Positions 53,567-63,749 are shown, numbered from the stretch's first letter. The stretch: DNA of 64,000 nucleotides from Stenotrophomonas sp. 24(2023) (GCF_030913365.1 NZ_CP133160.1:2890001-2954000); one strand, 5' to 3'. The notes: generated by a model from the sequence alone, not told the origin. A program made the numbers and translations.

Positions 53567-54825
53567 GCCACGCCCGCCTCGGCCAGGGCGCGGTCGAGCT
53601 GGCGGCCCAGCTGTTCGCGCAGCGCATCGGGCAGCACCTTCAGCGGCTCATGGCAGAACGCGGCGCTCAGCAGGGCCTGCGCCTGGGCCTGCGGCAGGCC
53701 GCGCGAGCGCAGGTAGAACAGCGCGTTGGCGTCGAGCTGGCCGACGGTGGCGCCGTGGGCTGCCTTCACTTCGTCGGCGTCGATCACCAGCGTCGGCTGG
53801 GTATCGATCTCGGCATCGGCCGACAGCAGCAGGTTCTTGTTGGACAGGTTGGCGTCGGTGCCATCGGCGCCTTCGCGGATGTGGATGCCGCCATGGAACA
53901 CCACGCGGCTGCGGTTGGCGGCCACGCCGCGCCACAGCAGTTCGGCGTTGGTGTCACGGGCGATGTGCTCGATGCCCAGGCGGGTATCGACGTGGCGGCG
54001 GCCGGTACCCAGCAGCACGCCATTGGCGGTCAGGTGGGCGTTGTCGCCTTCCAGGCGCACGTTCAGTTCATGGCGGCTGAGGGCGGCGCCCAGTTCCAGG
54101 TCCACGCGGTGGTACTGCGCATCGCGGGCCAGCACGGCATCGGTGCGCAGGAAGCTGGTCTGGCGCGCACTGCCGGCCTGCACGCGGGCGTGCTTGAGCA
54201 CGGCGCCACGGGCCAGGTGGGCGTGCAGCACGGTGTTGTCCAGGTGCGCGGCCTCGCCGATGGCCAGGCGGTGCTCGACCAGGCCCAGGCTGGCGCCGGT
54301 ACGCAGTTCAACCAGGTGGCGATGGTGCCAGGCCAGGTCGGTATCACCGGCCACGCTGGCGAACACCAGCTGCACCGGCACCTCGACCTGCACGCCTTCC
54401 TCCACGCGCAGCACCACGCCTTCATCGGCCAGGGCGGCGTTGAGGCGGGCGAAGACTTCATCGCTGCGCTCGTAGCGGCGGCCGAGGAAACGCGCGGCGT
54501 CCTCGCCGGCGGCCAGCGCGGCCGACAGCGGTTCCAGCTGCACGCCGGCCGGCAGCCCGTGGGTATCGCTAAGGCCATCGTGCAGGCGGCCGTTGACGAA
54601 CACCAGGCGCGGGGCCGGGATATCGGCCAGCACGGCCGCATCCAGCATCGGCGCGGCCAGCGGCGCGGCGCCGAAGCTGCGGCGTTCCAGCTGGCGCAGC
54701 GAGGTGTACTTCCAGGCCTCGGTGCGCGGGCCGGGCAGGCCATCGCGCAGGACGGCGTCGAGCACGTCGCGGCGCGCATCGCTGCCGCAGAAGGCGTTGG
54801 CCATCGAATCCAGCAGGGCGCTCAT
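53563..54825 (-). CDS. sufD: Fe-S cluster assembly scaffold protein SufD
   Basis: A 420-residue beta-helix protein of the SufBC2D scaffold. SufD phrases visible are RTEAWKYTSLRQLERRSF near the start, LVFVNGRLHDGLSD, HGGIHIREGADGTDANLSNK and the end HGATVGQLDANALFYLRSRG. The ATG is shared with the sufC stop region (1-bp overlap), and the stop overlaps sufS by 4 bp, so all are translationally coupled. Confidence 0.94.
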   Translation of the reverse strand: MSALLDSMANAFCGSDARRDVLDAVLRDGLPGPRTEAWKYTSLRQLERRSFGAAPLAAPMLDAAVLADIPAPRLVFVNGRLHDGLSDTHGLPAGVQLEPLSAALAAGEDAARFLGRRYERSDEVFARLNAALADEGVVLRVEEGVQVEVPVQLVFASVAGDTDLAWHHRHLVELRTGASLGLVEHRLAIGEAAHLDNTVLHAHLARGAVLKHARVQAGSARQTSFLRTDAVLARDAQYHRVDLELGAALSRHELNVRLEGDNAHLTANGVLLGTGRRHVDTRLGIEHIARDTNAELLWRGVAANRSRVVFHGGIHIREGADGTDANLSNKNLLLSADAEIDTQPTLVIDADEVKAAHGATVGQLDANALFYLRSRGLPQAQAQALLSAAFCHEPLKVLPDALREQLGRQLDRALAEAGVA

Positions 54826-55589
54826 CAGACCGCCGCCTCGCGCACCACGCGGTCCTTCAGGAAATCGTAGCCGTGCGCTTCCAGTTCCAGCGCCAGCTCC
54901 GGGCCACCGCTCTTGACGATGCGGCCGTCGGCCAGCACGTGCACCACGTCCGGCTTGATGTAGTCCAGCAGGCGCTGGTAATGGGTGATGACCAGGAACG
55001 AACGCTCACTGCCACGCAGCGCGTTCACGCCGTCGGCCACGCTCTTGAGCGCGTCGATGTCCAGGCCCGAATCGGTCTCGTCCAGGATCGCCAGCTTCGG
55101 CTCCAGCACGGCCAGCTGGAAGATCTCGTTGCGCTTCTTCTCGCCACCGGAGAAGCCTTCGTTGACGCCACGGTGCAGCAGTTCGTCCTTCAGGTGCAGC
55201 ACGGCCAGCTTCTGGCGCACCAGCTTGAGGAACTGCATCGAATCCAGTTCTTCTTCGCCGCGCGCCTTGCGCTGGGCGTTCAGGGCCGCACGCAGGAAGT
55301 AGGTGTTGTTCACGCCCGGGATTTCCACCGGGTACTGGAAGGCCAGGAACAGACCGGCGGCGGCGCGGTCTTCCGGCGCCAGCTCCAGCAGGTCGATGCC
55401 TTCGAACTGCACGCTGCCTTCGGTCACTTCATAGCCATCGCGGCCGGACAGCACGTTGCCCAGGGTGGACTTGCCGGCGCCGTTGGGGCCCATGATGGCG
55501 TGCACCTGGCCGGGCTTTACGTCCAGCGACAGGCCCTTGAGGATTTCCTTGTCGCCGATGCGGGCGTGGAGGTTGTCGATCTTCAGCAT
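54825..55589 (-). CDS. sufC: Fe-S cluster assembly ATPase SufC
   Basis: A 254-residue ABC ATPase that powers SufBCD. Walker A GPNGAGKST (about 35-43), signature NEGFSGGEKKRNEI (about 145-158), Walker B LAILDETDSGLDI and the switch His in VITHYQRLL are present. Full length. A 46-bp stretch from its middle (55254-55299) recurs in the toxin island at 46242. Confidence 0.96.
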   Translation of the reverse strand: MLKIDNLHARIGDKEILKGLSLDVKPGQVHAIMGPNGAGKSTLGNVLSGRDGYEVTEGSVQFEGIDLLELAPEDRAAAGLFLAFQYPVEIPGVNNTYFLRAALNAQRKARGEEELDSMQFLKLVRQKLAVLHLKDELLHRGVNEGFSGGEKKRNEIFQLAVLEPKLAILDETDSGLDIDALKSVADGVNALRGSERSFLVITHYQRLLDYIKPDVVHVLADGRIVKSGGPELALELEAHGYDFLKDRVVREAAV

Positions 55590-55634
55590 TGGAATGGTTG
55601 TCTTGTCGAATTGGGGGATGGCAGGCAGCGCGAC

Positions 55635-56047
55635 TTACAGGTCGTATTCGCTGCGCTCCAGGAATTCGCTGCGCAGGTAGGCGGTGCGCGTTTCGGTCAG
55701 GCCGGTCTTGGCGTGCAGATACAGCATCGGGTACATCGAGCCGTACAGGAAACGCGGATTCTCGTCCTTGCCCACCGGGTAGCGCGCCTCCAGGTCGGCA
55801 TCGCGCAACTGCACCCACAGGCGCTGCGCGTCCTTCAGCCGGGTCAGCGCCACCGGCTGCCCGGCAAGCTTGGCCAGCACCTGCCGGTAGACCGCGTTGA
55901 GCTCGGCGTCGGCCTTGCGGAAATTGCGGTCGGCGCAGGCGTTGAGCTCGGTCTGCGTGCCTTCGGCGTTGCAGTCGTCGGCGTCGGCGCCTTCCGCCCA
56001 TGCCGGCGCGGCGGTGCCGAGTAGCAGGGCCAGGGCGAGCAAGGCCT

Positions 56048-56051
<4 letters not shown>
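55635..56051 (-). CDS. DUF1311/LprI-like secreted protein within the suf operon
   Basis: A 138-residue protein with a signal peptide ([17 protein letters not shown]). The mature domain has the DUF1311 pattern: [20 protein letters not shown], a Cys pair spaced about 14 residues apart, then [16 protein letters not shown] and [17 protein letters not shown]. Such proteins can inhibit lysozyme (LprI) or have unknown envelope roles. The start overlaps the sufB stop by 4 bp and sufC follows after 45 bp. It is unusual inside a cytoplasmic Fe-S assembly operon. Confidence 0.87.
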
Positions 56052-57523
<1,472 letters not shown>

Positions 57524-57540
57524 GGGGGGCTGCCTACGGA

Positions 57541-57996
57541 TCAGGAGACGACATCGACAGCGATGGTGCGGCGCTGTTCGTCATCGACAAGGGGAAGAGG
57601 GGGCAGGATCTGCGCCAGGCTGACATTGCGCAGCGCTTCGGATACCACATCGTTGATCAGCCGCCAGCTGCTGCGGGCACCGCACTTGGGCGCCATGTTG
57701 CACTGGTGGTGGTCATGGCTGCACTCGGTCAGCGCCAGTGGCCCTTCCATGGCCTCGACCACCTCGAACAGGGTGATCTGGCCGGCAGGGCGGGTCAGCC
57801 GGTAGCCGCCGCGGACGCCACGCAGGCCTTCGACCAGGCCGGCCTGGGCCAGCGGCTTGAGCACCTTGCTGACGGTGGGAGGCTCCAGGCCAGTGAATTC
57901 AGCCAGTTCGGTCGCGCTGAGCACGTCGCCCGGACGGGCGGCAAGCACGGTCAGCACGACGGTGGCGTAATCGGTGAGCTTGGTGACGCGCAACAT
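57541..57996 (-). CDS. Rrf2/IscR-type SUF regulator
   Basis: A 151-residue winged-helix regulator of the suf operon. The DNA-binding helix is in [20 protein letters not shown] and the wing in [11 protein letters not shown]. The three cluster cysteines are C92, C99 and C105, the IscR spacing (two Cys about six residues apart, then one more) for binding a [2Fe-2S] cluster. It lies 17 bp upstream of sufB, so it is autoregulated with the operon if IscR logic holds. The promoter lies in the 57997-58230 gap. Confidence 0.9.
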   Translation of the reverse strand: MLRVTKLTDYATVVLTVLAARPGDVLSATELAEFTGLEPPTVSKVLKPLAQAGLVEGLRGVRGGYRLTRPAGQITLFEVVEAMEGPLALTECSHDHHQCNMAPKCGARSSWRLINDVVSEALRNVSLAQILPPLPLVDDEQRRTIAVDVVS

Positions 57997-58230
57997 GGGG
58001 GATGCGAGTGATTCTTAAAGCGGACTGAAATTGTACGCTTTTCTTCGCCCGCATCCAACCCGGCCATTCAGGCGGCGCTGCGGAGGGGCCCCGGGGCCTT
58101 GGCCAGCGGGCCGGTGGCCAGGGCCGCCCGGGTCCGGGCGGGGCACATGCTGCGCGATCAGGGTGATTTTCGCAATCACCGTTATTGAGCGAGAATCGGT
58201 GTTCCTTTCGCTGCAGACATTCCCTTGCCG

Positions 58231-58698
58231 ATGCCGAAGAAGATCCAAGCCCGCACGTCCGCCATCCACGGCAACGGCGTGTTCGCCGTCGCCCCGATCA
58301 AGCAGGGCGAGCGCGTGATCCAGTACAAGGGCCTGCTGCGCAGCCACGGCGATGTCGATGCCGATGACAGTGGCGATGTGGAGAGCGGCCACACGTTCCT
58401 GTTCACCCTCAACGATGACTGGGTGATCGATGCCAACTACAAGGGCAACGATGCACGCTGGATCAACCACAGCTGCGACCCGAACTGCGAGGCGCTGATC
58501 GAGGAGGACGAGGACGGCGACAGCCGGGGTGACAAGGTATTCATCGAGGCGATGCGCGATATCGCCCCGGGTGAGGAGCTGACCTACAACTACGGCATCG
58601 TGCTGGCCGAACGCCACACGGCCAAGCTGAAGAAGATCTGGGAATGCCGCTGTGGCTCGCCCAGGTGCACCGGCACGATGCTGCAGCCCAAGCGCTGA
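58231..58698 (+). CDS. SET-domain protein lysine methyltransferase-like
   Basis: A 155-residue, nearly minimal SET protein. It begins PKKIQARTSAIHGNGVFA (SET-N GNGVFA turn), then WINHSCDPNCEALI (SAM-binding NHSCxPN), EELTYNYGI (catalytic Tyr) and the post-SET CRCGSPRCTGTM with Cys ligands. These are the same motifs as eukaryotic lysine methyltransferases. An ATG at 58231 is preferred; a TTG 6 bases earlier is possible. The bacterial substrate is unknown; a Lys-rich HU protein is encoded about 2 kb away. Confidence 0.92.
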   Translation: MPKKIQARTSAIHGNGVFAVAPIKQGERVIQYKGLLRSHGDVDADDSGDVESGHTFLFTLNDDWVIDANYKGNDARWINHSCDPNCEALIEEDEDGDSRGDKVFIEAMRDIAPGEELTYNYGIVLAERHTAKLKKIWECRCGSPRCTGTMLQPKR

Positions 58699-58718
58699 GC
58701 CGGCGCTGCCGTACCTGC

Positions 58719-58739
58719 ACGCCGGGCATGGCCCGGCGT
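58719..58739. repeat. SMAG-like hairpin between convergent genes
   Basis: ACGCCGGGC-ATG-GCCCGGCGT, a 9-bp perfect stem, between the 3' ends of the SET gene (58698) and the DUF1439 gene (58756). Confidence 0.8.
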
Positions 58740-58755
58740 TGCCCCAGGCGTTGCC

Positions 58756-59352
58756 TTACTTGCCGAGAAGGCCGGCCGGGACCAGCTTGCCCAGGTCCTG
58801 GTTGAAGGTGACGACCAGCTTGCCGTCCTTCACCTGCGCCGACTGCACCTGCAGCGCGCCGAGCACGCCGGCCACGGCCGGGTCGATCTTGTAGATCGGT
58901 TCGCGCTGCGCGTAATCGGTCAGCCAGGCGTTGAGCAGGCCGCGCGTGCGTGAATCCAGGCGACCGCCCTGGTTGGCCGGCTGGAAGTCATCCACGCTGG
59001 GCTGCTGCAGGTGGAAACCCTGGGTCTGCGCGTCATAGCGCAGGCCGCTGCTGAGCTTGACCGTGCCGAGCCTGGACGGCGCACCGCCGGCGGTGGCCAG
59101 GGCCACGTCCATGCCCAGGTTGAGCCGCTCACCGGCCGGCAGGGTCAGCTGCGGGTGGCTCATGGTCAGTGCGATCAGGCCACCCAGGGCGTTCTGGGTA
59201 TGGGGAAAGCTGCCATCCAGGTACTGCTGCACATCACCGGCACCGACCGACAACTGGCGGCCGTTGATCGACGGGGCAGCTTGGGCGCCCACGGCGGCAG
59301 CCACCAGGACGGCGGATACGGCAAGGCGGGTGAGCAGGGGGCGAAGTCGCAT
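58756..59352 (-). CDS. DUF1439 family secreted protein
   Basis: A 198-residue periplasmic protein or lipid-binding-like domain (BPI/SMP-type family). The signal peptide spans RLAVSAVLVAAAVGAQA. Phrases INGRQLSVGAGDVQQYLDGSFP, LNLGMDVALATAGG and GTVKLSSGLRYDAQTQGFHL fit DUF1439 (YceB family). The C terminus contains VTFNQDLGKLVPAGLLGK. Function unknown. Confidence 0.83.
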   Translation of the reverse strand: MRLRPLLTRLAVSAVLVAAAVGAQAAPSINGRQLSVGAGDVQQYLDGSFPHTQNALGGLIALTMSHPQLTLPAGERLNLGMDVALATAGGAPSRLGTVKLSSGLRYDAQTQGFHLQQPSVDDFQPANQGGRLDSRTRGLLNAWLTDYAQREPIYKIDPAVAGVLGALQVQSAQVKDGKLVVTFNQDLGKLVPAGLLGK

Positions 59353-59437
59353 GGGCGATGGCCGTTGGGGAAATTCGGGAAGAGGGCTACAGAGTAGCGG
59401 CGGGCGCTGAATCAGGGGTACATGCCGGCGGAACGAT

Positions 59438-59971
59438 TCAGTCCAGAGTCGGCTGCAGTTTCGCCGACTGGATGACCCAGGCGGTGCCTTCTGCGTTGGG
59501 CTGCAGGCGGTACCAGCCCGTGTATCGGAATGTACCGCTGGCGGTCACCGCGCGCACGCTTACCGGTACCTCCAGCATCCGCGGCGGGCGGGCATCGCCT
59601 ATCGGCTGCGGCGGCTGGGTCTGCAGGCGAAGCGTGCGGATGTCCGCCAGCACCCGCAGGGGCGCGTCGTCGGCGTGGCGGGCGTCACCCGAGGCAATGG
59701 ACCATGCGGCATCCATGGCCGGCTGGTCGCGGTTGAGCACGGCGAAGGCATACCGCTGCAGGACATCGTTGGGCGAGGGGGCATCGGCGCTTGCCGCGCC
59801 GAGCATGTCCGCCTGCACCGATGCCAGGGGCGTGGCAGCGGCCAGGTCCTCATGCGCGGCCACGGCCGCGGCGGGCGATGCCTGCGCTGTACCGGCGTCT
59901 TCTGCAGCCGGCGTACGCTGGCAGGAACATCCCACGAACAACAACGGCATCAGCCACAACGCCTGGCGCAT
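59438..59971 (-). CDS. Putative lipoprotein, function unknown
   Basis: A 177-residue protein. The ATG at 59971 gives a lipobox LLFVGCSC, though Gly at -1 and a second Cys make it slightly atypical. The mature part has an Ala-rich linker, DVLQRYAFAVLNRDQPAMDAAWSIA and a C-terminal beta region (GTFRYTGWYRLQPNAEGTAWVIQSAK) like SnoaL/DUF-type cystatin folds. It is 58 bp downstream of the DUF3861 gene on the same strand. Confidence 0.72.
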   Translation of the reverse strand: MRQALWLMPLLFVGCSCQRTPAAEDAGTAQASPAAAVAAHEDLAAATPLASVQADMLGAASADAPSPNDVLQRYAFAVLNRDQPAMDAAWSIASGDARHADDAPLRVLADIRTLRLQTQPPQPIGDARPPRMLEVPVSVRAVTASGTFRYTGWYRLQPNAEGTAWVIQSAKLQPTLD

Positions 59972-60029
59972 GTCCCGGCTCCTCCCCGACATCGGCATGG
60001 TCAAGGAGCCAGTGTAGCCAGCGCCGGGG

Positions 60030-60338
60030 TCAGCGTGCCGAAGGCAGGTTCTCCAGCGCATCCAGGGCGGGCAGCACGGTGCCGGCGATGGTGGCCAGGG
60101 CGTGGCCGTCGGTGTCGGCGTGGCGCTGCACGATGTCGCGCACCAGCTGGGTGGCGACCACCAGGGTGGCCCGTTCATCGCCGCTCAGGCCGGGCGTGCG
60201 TGGCGCTGCTTCCAGCAGGCGCATCAGGTCGCGGCTGGCGCGGTGTTCCAGTTCGATGGTGCAGCGCCCGGTGCACTGGAGCCCGTCTTTTTCGATCGGG
60301 GTCACCGAAACGCGGTAGCGGGTGGAGGGGCTGGCCAT
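60030..60338 (-). CDS. DUF3861-like small protein
   Basis: A 102-residue soluble protein. It begins RYRVSVTPIEKDGLQCTGRC and continues LEHRASRDLMRLLE, similar to the DUF3861 opening (YRVTVTP...), followed by ERATLVVATQLVRDIVQRH and an end LPALDALENLPSAR. The ATG at 60338 was chosen; the preceding open frame is Pro-rich. Function unknown. Confidence in the family name is moderate. Confidence 0.7.
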   Translation of the reverse strand: MASPSTRYRVSVTPIEKDGLQCTGRCTIELEHRASRDLMRLLEAAPRTPGLSGDERATLVVATQLVRDIVQRHADTDGHALATIAGTVLPALDALENLPSAR

Positions 60339-60545
60339 GGCGTGCTCGGTGTGGGGGGATGGGCCCACGATAGGCAAGCACCGGGGCGCAGGCGACAGCC
60401 AGCGCTGGACGCAGTGTTCCACCCGCTTCGTTCCGGGCCTGCCCAGCGGGCCTGAAGGCCCTGCCCGGCAGGGGCCGCCGCCTGACGGCGGGGGAGGGGC
60501 GCCCTCCGGCAACGCTGTGTTTCGCCGGCATGGCCGGTAAAAAAA

Positions 60546-60568
60546 ACGGGACGGCATGGCCGTCCCGT
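60546..60568 (-). terminator. Intrinsic terminator of the HU-like gene
   Basis: ACGGGACGGC-ATG-GCCGTCCCGT, a 10-bp perfect stem. The plus-strand A-run to its left (60539-60546) becomes TTTTTTTT after the stem on the minus strand. It ends about 27 bp after the HU-like stop. Confidence 0.93.
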
Positions 60569-60594
60569 CGGGTGTCCGCTTCAGGCGCGCGCGA

Positions 60595-60993
60595 TCAGAG
60601 CGCGGCGTCCTTGAGCTTCTTCAGCGGGCGGACCTTCAGCTTGGTGGTGGCCGGCTTGGCGGCGAACCACTGTTCTTCCTTGGTGAACGGGTTGATGCCC
60701 TTGCGCTTCGGCTTGGCGGCCACGTTGACGGTGCTGATCTTCAGCAGGCCCGGCAGGGTGAACGAACCGGCGCCCTTCTTGTGCACCGAAGAATGCACGG
60801 CCGATTCCAGCGAGGCCAGCACAGCGCGCACGTCCTTGGCGACGACGCCCGACGCTTCGGCGATGTGTGCAACCAGGCCCGACTTGGTCAGCACTTCCTT
60901 GATCGGCTTCGGAGCGGCCGGCTTGGCGGCAGCCTTCGTCGCGACTTTCTTCACTGCCTTCTTCGGGGCAGCCTTCTTAGCGGTCTTTGCCAT
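60595..60993 (-). CDS. HU-family DNA-binding protein with Lys/Ala-rich N-terminal tail
   Basis: A 132-residue nucleoid protein. Residues 1-30 are a Lys/Ala/Pro repeat tail (AKTAKKAAPKKAVKK, then ATKAAAKPAAPKP), like a histone H1 C-terminal tail moved to the front. The HU/IHF core (from about 32) shows KEVLTKSGLVAHIAEASGV, VRAVLASLESAVHSSVHKKG, GAGSFTLPGLLKIS and KRKGINPFTKEEQ, with the DNA-intercalating Pro in the GINPFT arm. The ATG at 60993 has a GGAA site. It is longer than the 90-residue canonical HU. Confidence 0.92.
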   Translation of the reverse strand: MAKTAKKAAPKKAVKKVATKAAAKPAAPKPIKEVLTKSGLVAHIAEASGVVAKDVRAVLASLESAVHSSVHKKGAGSFTLPGLLKISTVNVAAKPKRKGINPFTKEEQWFAAKPATTKLKVRPLKKLKDAAL

Positions 60994-61348
60994 GGTTTCC
61001 TGTTCCGTGAACGGTTGGTTGTTTGGTCGGCGCCGAACCCCGTCGGCAAGCGCAATGTAGGGCAACTCTCGGGCCGCGCCAATAGCCCGGAGGCGTAAAA
61101 GTGCAGGTTTTTTTGCATTGCGGTGCCCGTGATGCGCCCCCGGGGCCCGGTCCAGCCTGCGGAATATGCGCCCTCAGCCTCCGCCAGGGCTCATGCAAAT
61201 GGCTGAAAACAAGTGGTTTTCAGCTCATTCCCGCGGATGGCATCGTGGCCGCGGTGGTACCGGCCCGGCCACGCTTGCGACGGAGCGACGCAGGGCTAAC
61301 GTCGTGCGGGCTAGGCTCACGGTTCATCCACCACCACCGGAGCAGGAC
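60994..61348. other. Divergent promoter region between the HU-like gene and osmC
   Basis: About 350 bases without a convincing gene. It holds a possible minus-strand promoter (61054-61082), a GCTGAAAAC-AAGTG-GTTTTCAGC inverted repeat (61202-61224) that could be an operator or terminator, and GC-rich filler. Confidence 0.6.
61054..61082 (-). promoter_or_regulatory. Predicted sigma-70 promoter of the HU-like gene
   Basis: On the minus strand TTGGCG and TACATT are separated by 17 bp, each matching 4 of 6 consensus bases, about 60 bp upstream of the start codon. By eye only. Confidence 0.4.
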
Positions 61349-61780
61349 ATGGGAATCTCGCGACACGCCCGCGCGCACTGGGAAGGCGACCTGAAGACAG
61401 GCAAGGGACAACTGAGTACACCGCAGAGTGGCCTGCTGGACAGCACGCGCTATGGCTTCAACAGCCGCTTCGGTGACGAGAAGGGGACCAACCCCGAGGA
61501 ACTGATCGCCGCCGCGCACGCCGGCTGCTTCACCATGGCCCTGTCGGCCAAGCTCGGCGAGGCCGGGTTCACCGCCACATCGCTGGATACCGAAGCCAAG
61601 GTTGACCTGTCGCTGGAAGGCGGGCCGCAGCTGTCGAAGATCACGCTGACGCTCAAGGCGGTGATCCCGGGCATCGAGGCGGCACAGTTCCGTGCCATCG
61701 CCGATGATGCCAAGCAGAACTGCCCGGTCTCCAAGGCGTTGAGCGCCGTGCCGATCACCCTGGAAGCTGCGCTGGTGTAG
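61349..61780 (+). CDS. OsmC family peroxiredoxin
   Basis: A 143-residue organic hydroperoxide-reducing protein. The two reactive cysteines are in AAHAGCFTMAL (about 56) and KQNCPVSKAL (about 121), the OsmC-type spacing. PEELIAAAHAG and ISRHARAHWEGDLK are typical. The ATG at 61349 follows a GGAGCAGG site. Its TAG stop forms part of the GTAG of a following SMAG palindrome (61777-61800). Confidence 0.92.
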   Translation: MGISRHARAHWEGDLKTGKGQLSTPQSGLLDSTRYGFNSRFGDEKGTNPEELIAAAHAGCFTMALSAKLGEAGFTATSLDTEAKVDLSLEGGPQLSKITLTLKAVIPGIEAAQFRAIADDAKQNCPVSKALSAVPITLEAALV

Positions 61781-61838
61781 TGCCGGGCCATGCCCGGCAC
61801 GCGGGCTGGAAAGGCGCCGGGCGTGGCCCGGCGCTATC
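61777..61838 (+). repeat. SMAG palindrome overlapping the osmC stop, plus an inverted partner
   Basis: GTAGTGCCGGGCCATGCCCGGCAC at 61777-61800, whose TAG is the osmC stop codon, followed by a GCGCCGGGCGTGGCCCGGCGC element at about 61814-61834 in inverted arrangement. Confidence 0.85.
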
Positions 61839-61850
61839 CCGCGGTGGCGA

Positions 61851-62729
61851 TCACCAGTCGATCGCGCCGGTGATGACGGTCTGCACCTGGCCACCGGACC
61901 AGACATCGCCGGCATCGTCCACGCGCAGCGTCAGGCGCGCATCGTGGCCGACCTCGCGGCCCTGGCTGACCTCGAACGGCTGGCGGCCACGGGGCAGGGC
62001 ATCGCGCTGGTCCAGCCAGGCGGCAAGGACGGCGTTGGCCGCACCGGAGGCGGCATCCTCGAAGCGGCGGCCATTGCCCACGAACGCGCGCACGGCCAGA
62101 TCGAAGCCCTCGCTGCCGTCGCTGAAGGCATAGGCGAACACGCCCATGCTGTCGGTGGATTCGGCCAGCTGGGCGATCGCGTCCCAGTCCGGGCGCAGGG
62201 CCCGCAGCTGGACTTCATCGGCCACCTGCACCACCCACCAGCTGCGCCCGCCCTGCATGCGGGCCGGCGGCAGCGTGCCCAGGGGCCAGCCGGCCAGGGC
62301 GGCCTGCAGGCGTGGATCATCGGCTGCTGCGGTCTCGGCCAGCTGCGCGCGCGGGGTGCGGATGGCAATGCGCTGCTGCGCGCCTTCACCGATCACCTGC
62401 AGCGGCAGCGCGCCGGCGATGCCGTCCTGCACCAGCACCCCGTCCACCGGGGTGGCCAGGCCGGCCTGCAGCACGGCGTGGGCGGTGCCGACGCTGGGGT
62501 GGCCGGCGAACGGTACTTCCTTCTGCGGGCTGAACATGCGCAGGCGGTAGCTGCTGCCGGGTGCCTGTGGCGGGAACACGAAGGTGGTTTCCGGCAGCCG
62601 CGTCCAGCGGGCGATGGCCTGCATCGCGGCATCATCCAGGCCCTGGGCATCGAGCACCACCGCCAGCGGGTTGCCGGCACCGGGGCGCGGCGAGAACACA
62701 TCCAGCTGCAGGAAACGGCGGGTGGGCAT
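61851..62729 (-). CDS. PhzF family isomerase-like protein (copy A)
   Basis: A 292-residue PhzF-fold protein (two diaminopimelate-epimerase-like domains). It begins RRFLQLDVFSPRPGAGNPLAVV; the catalytic Glu is in RLPETTFVF (about 46), and EVPFAGHPSVGTAHAVL and the C-terminal DAASGAANAVLAAWL are family signatures. The exact reaction is not known; relatives act in phenazine synthesis or as epimerases. The ATG at 62729 was chosen. It is followed upstream by a paralogue. Confidence 0.87.
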   Translation of the reverse strand: MPTRRFLQLDVFSPRPGAGNPLAVVLDAQGLDDAAMQAIARWTRLPETTFVFPPQAPGSSYRLRMFSPQKEVPFAGHPSVGTAHAVLQAGLATPVDGVLVQDGIAGALPLQVIGEGAQQRIAIRTPRAQLAETAAADDPRLQAALAGWPLGTLPPARMQGGRSWWVVQVADEVQLRALRPDWDAIAQLAESTDSMGVFAYAFSDGSEGFDLAVRAFVGNGRRFEDAASGAANAVLAAWLDQRDALPRGRQPFEVSQGREVGHDARLTLRVDDAGDVWSGGQVQTVITGAIDW

Positions 62730-62778
62730 CGGTGACAACTCCAGGAAAAGGGGGGAAGCGCGGCAGCGCGGCGAGGCC

Positions 62779-62800
62779 GCCGGGCATGGCCCGGCACTAC
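62779..62800 (-). repeat. SMAG palindrome upstream of the PhzF copy A gene
   Basis: GCCGGGCATGGCCCGGCACTAC, ending in CTAC, so GTAG is on the minus strand. A second, weaker GTGGGCCGGCGCTAC lies at 62868-62883; its GTAG includes the TAG stop of PhzF copy B (62880-62882). Confidence 0.8.
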
Positions 62801-62879
62801 CAGCGCAGCGCAATAGGGTAGCGCGCTGCCGTGCCCCGCGAGCGTGCGGCGTGGTGAGGCCGCCGTGTGTGGGCCGGCG

Positions 62880-63749
62880 CTACCAGTGAATGTGGCCGTC
62901 GATCACCGGCTGTACCTGGCCGCCGATCCAGACCGTGCCCTGTGCGTCCACGCGCACCTGCACGCGGCCGTCGCGGCCGACCTCGCGGCCCTGGCTGGCC
63001 AGGTACTGCCCGCTGCCGGGCAGCTGGCCGTGCTGCTGCAGCCAGGCCCCCACCAGCGCGTTGGCGCTGCCGGTGACCGGGTCTTCGGGCACGTTGACCG
63101 CATCGCCGGGACAGAACGCGCGCAGCACCAGGTCGTGGCCGTCGGCCGGCTCCGGTGCGAACACGGCCACGCCGGTGCCGCCGGTGGCATTGGTCCAGTC
63201 GCGCAGCGCGGCCATGTCCGGCACCAGCGTGCGCACGCTGGCGGCATCGCGCAGCGGCAGCAGCCACCAGTGCGGGCCGTTGTCCCACAGCTGCGGCCGC
63301 TGGCCGTCGGCAGCCACTTCCAGCAGTTGCGGCGGTACCTGCCCGGGGGCGGTCGGCAGGTGCTGTGCACGGGGCGTGGCCAGGGTGATCGCCGGGGCGT
63401 CGGCCGGGCCGTCCACGCTCACCGGCAGCAGGCCGGCCGCGCACTGCTGCACCAGCGCGCCCTCACGCGGCGTCGCCAGTCCGCTGGTCACCGCGGCCCA
63501 GGCCGCGCCGACGCTGGGGTGTCCGGCAAAGGGCAGTTCGCTGCCGGGGGTGAAGATGCGGATGTGGTAGTCCGCGCCCGGCGCGGTGGGGCGCAGGAAG
63601 AACACGGTCTCGGACAGGTTCAGCCAGGCGGCCAGGGCCTGCATGCGCTCGCTGGACAGGCCGTCGGCATCGAAGATGACCCCGAGCGGGTTGCCGGTGC
63701 CGGGGCGGTGGGCGAAGACATCAAGCTGGAGGTAGCGGTAGGCGGTCAT
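62880..63749 (-). CDS. PhzF family isomerase-like protein (copy B)
   Basis: A 289-residue paralogue of the gene after it. It starts AYRYLQLDVFAHRPGTGNPLGV, with the catalytic Glu in LSETVFFL, SELPFAGHPSVGAAWAAV and the C-terminal DPVTGSANALVGAWL. Sequence similarity to copy A is clear but moderate, so the duplication is old. The ATG at 63749 was chosen. The stop codon lies inside a SMAG terminal GTAG. Confidence 0.87.
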   Translation of the reverse strand: MTAYRYLQLDVFAHRPGTGNPLGVIFDADGLSSERMQALAAWLNLSETVFFLRPTAPGADYHIRIFTPGSELPFAGHPSVGAAWAAVTSGLATPREGALVQQCAAGLLPVSVDGPADAPAITLATPRAQHLPTAPGQVPPQLLEVAADGQRPQLWDNGPHWWLLPLRDAASVRTLVPDMAALRDWTNATGGTGVAVFAPEPADGHDLVLRAFCPGDAVNVPEDPVTGSANALVGAWLQQHGQLPGSGQYLASQGREVGRDGRVQVRVDAQGTVWIGGQVQPVIDGHIHW

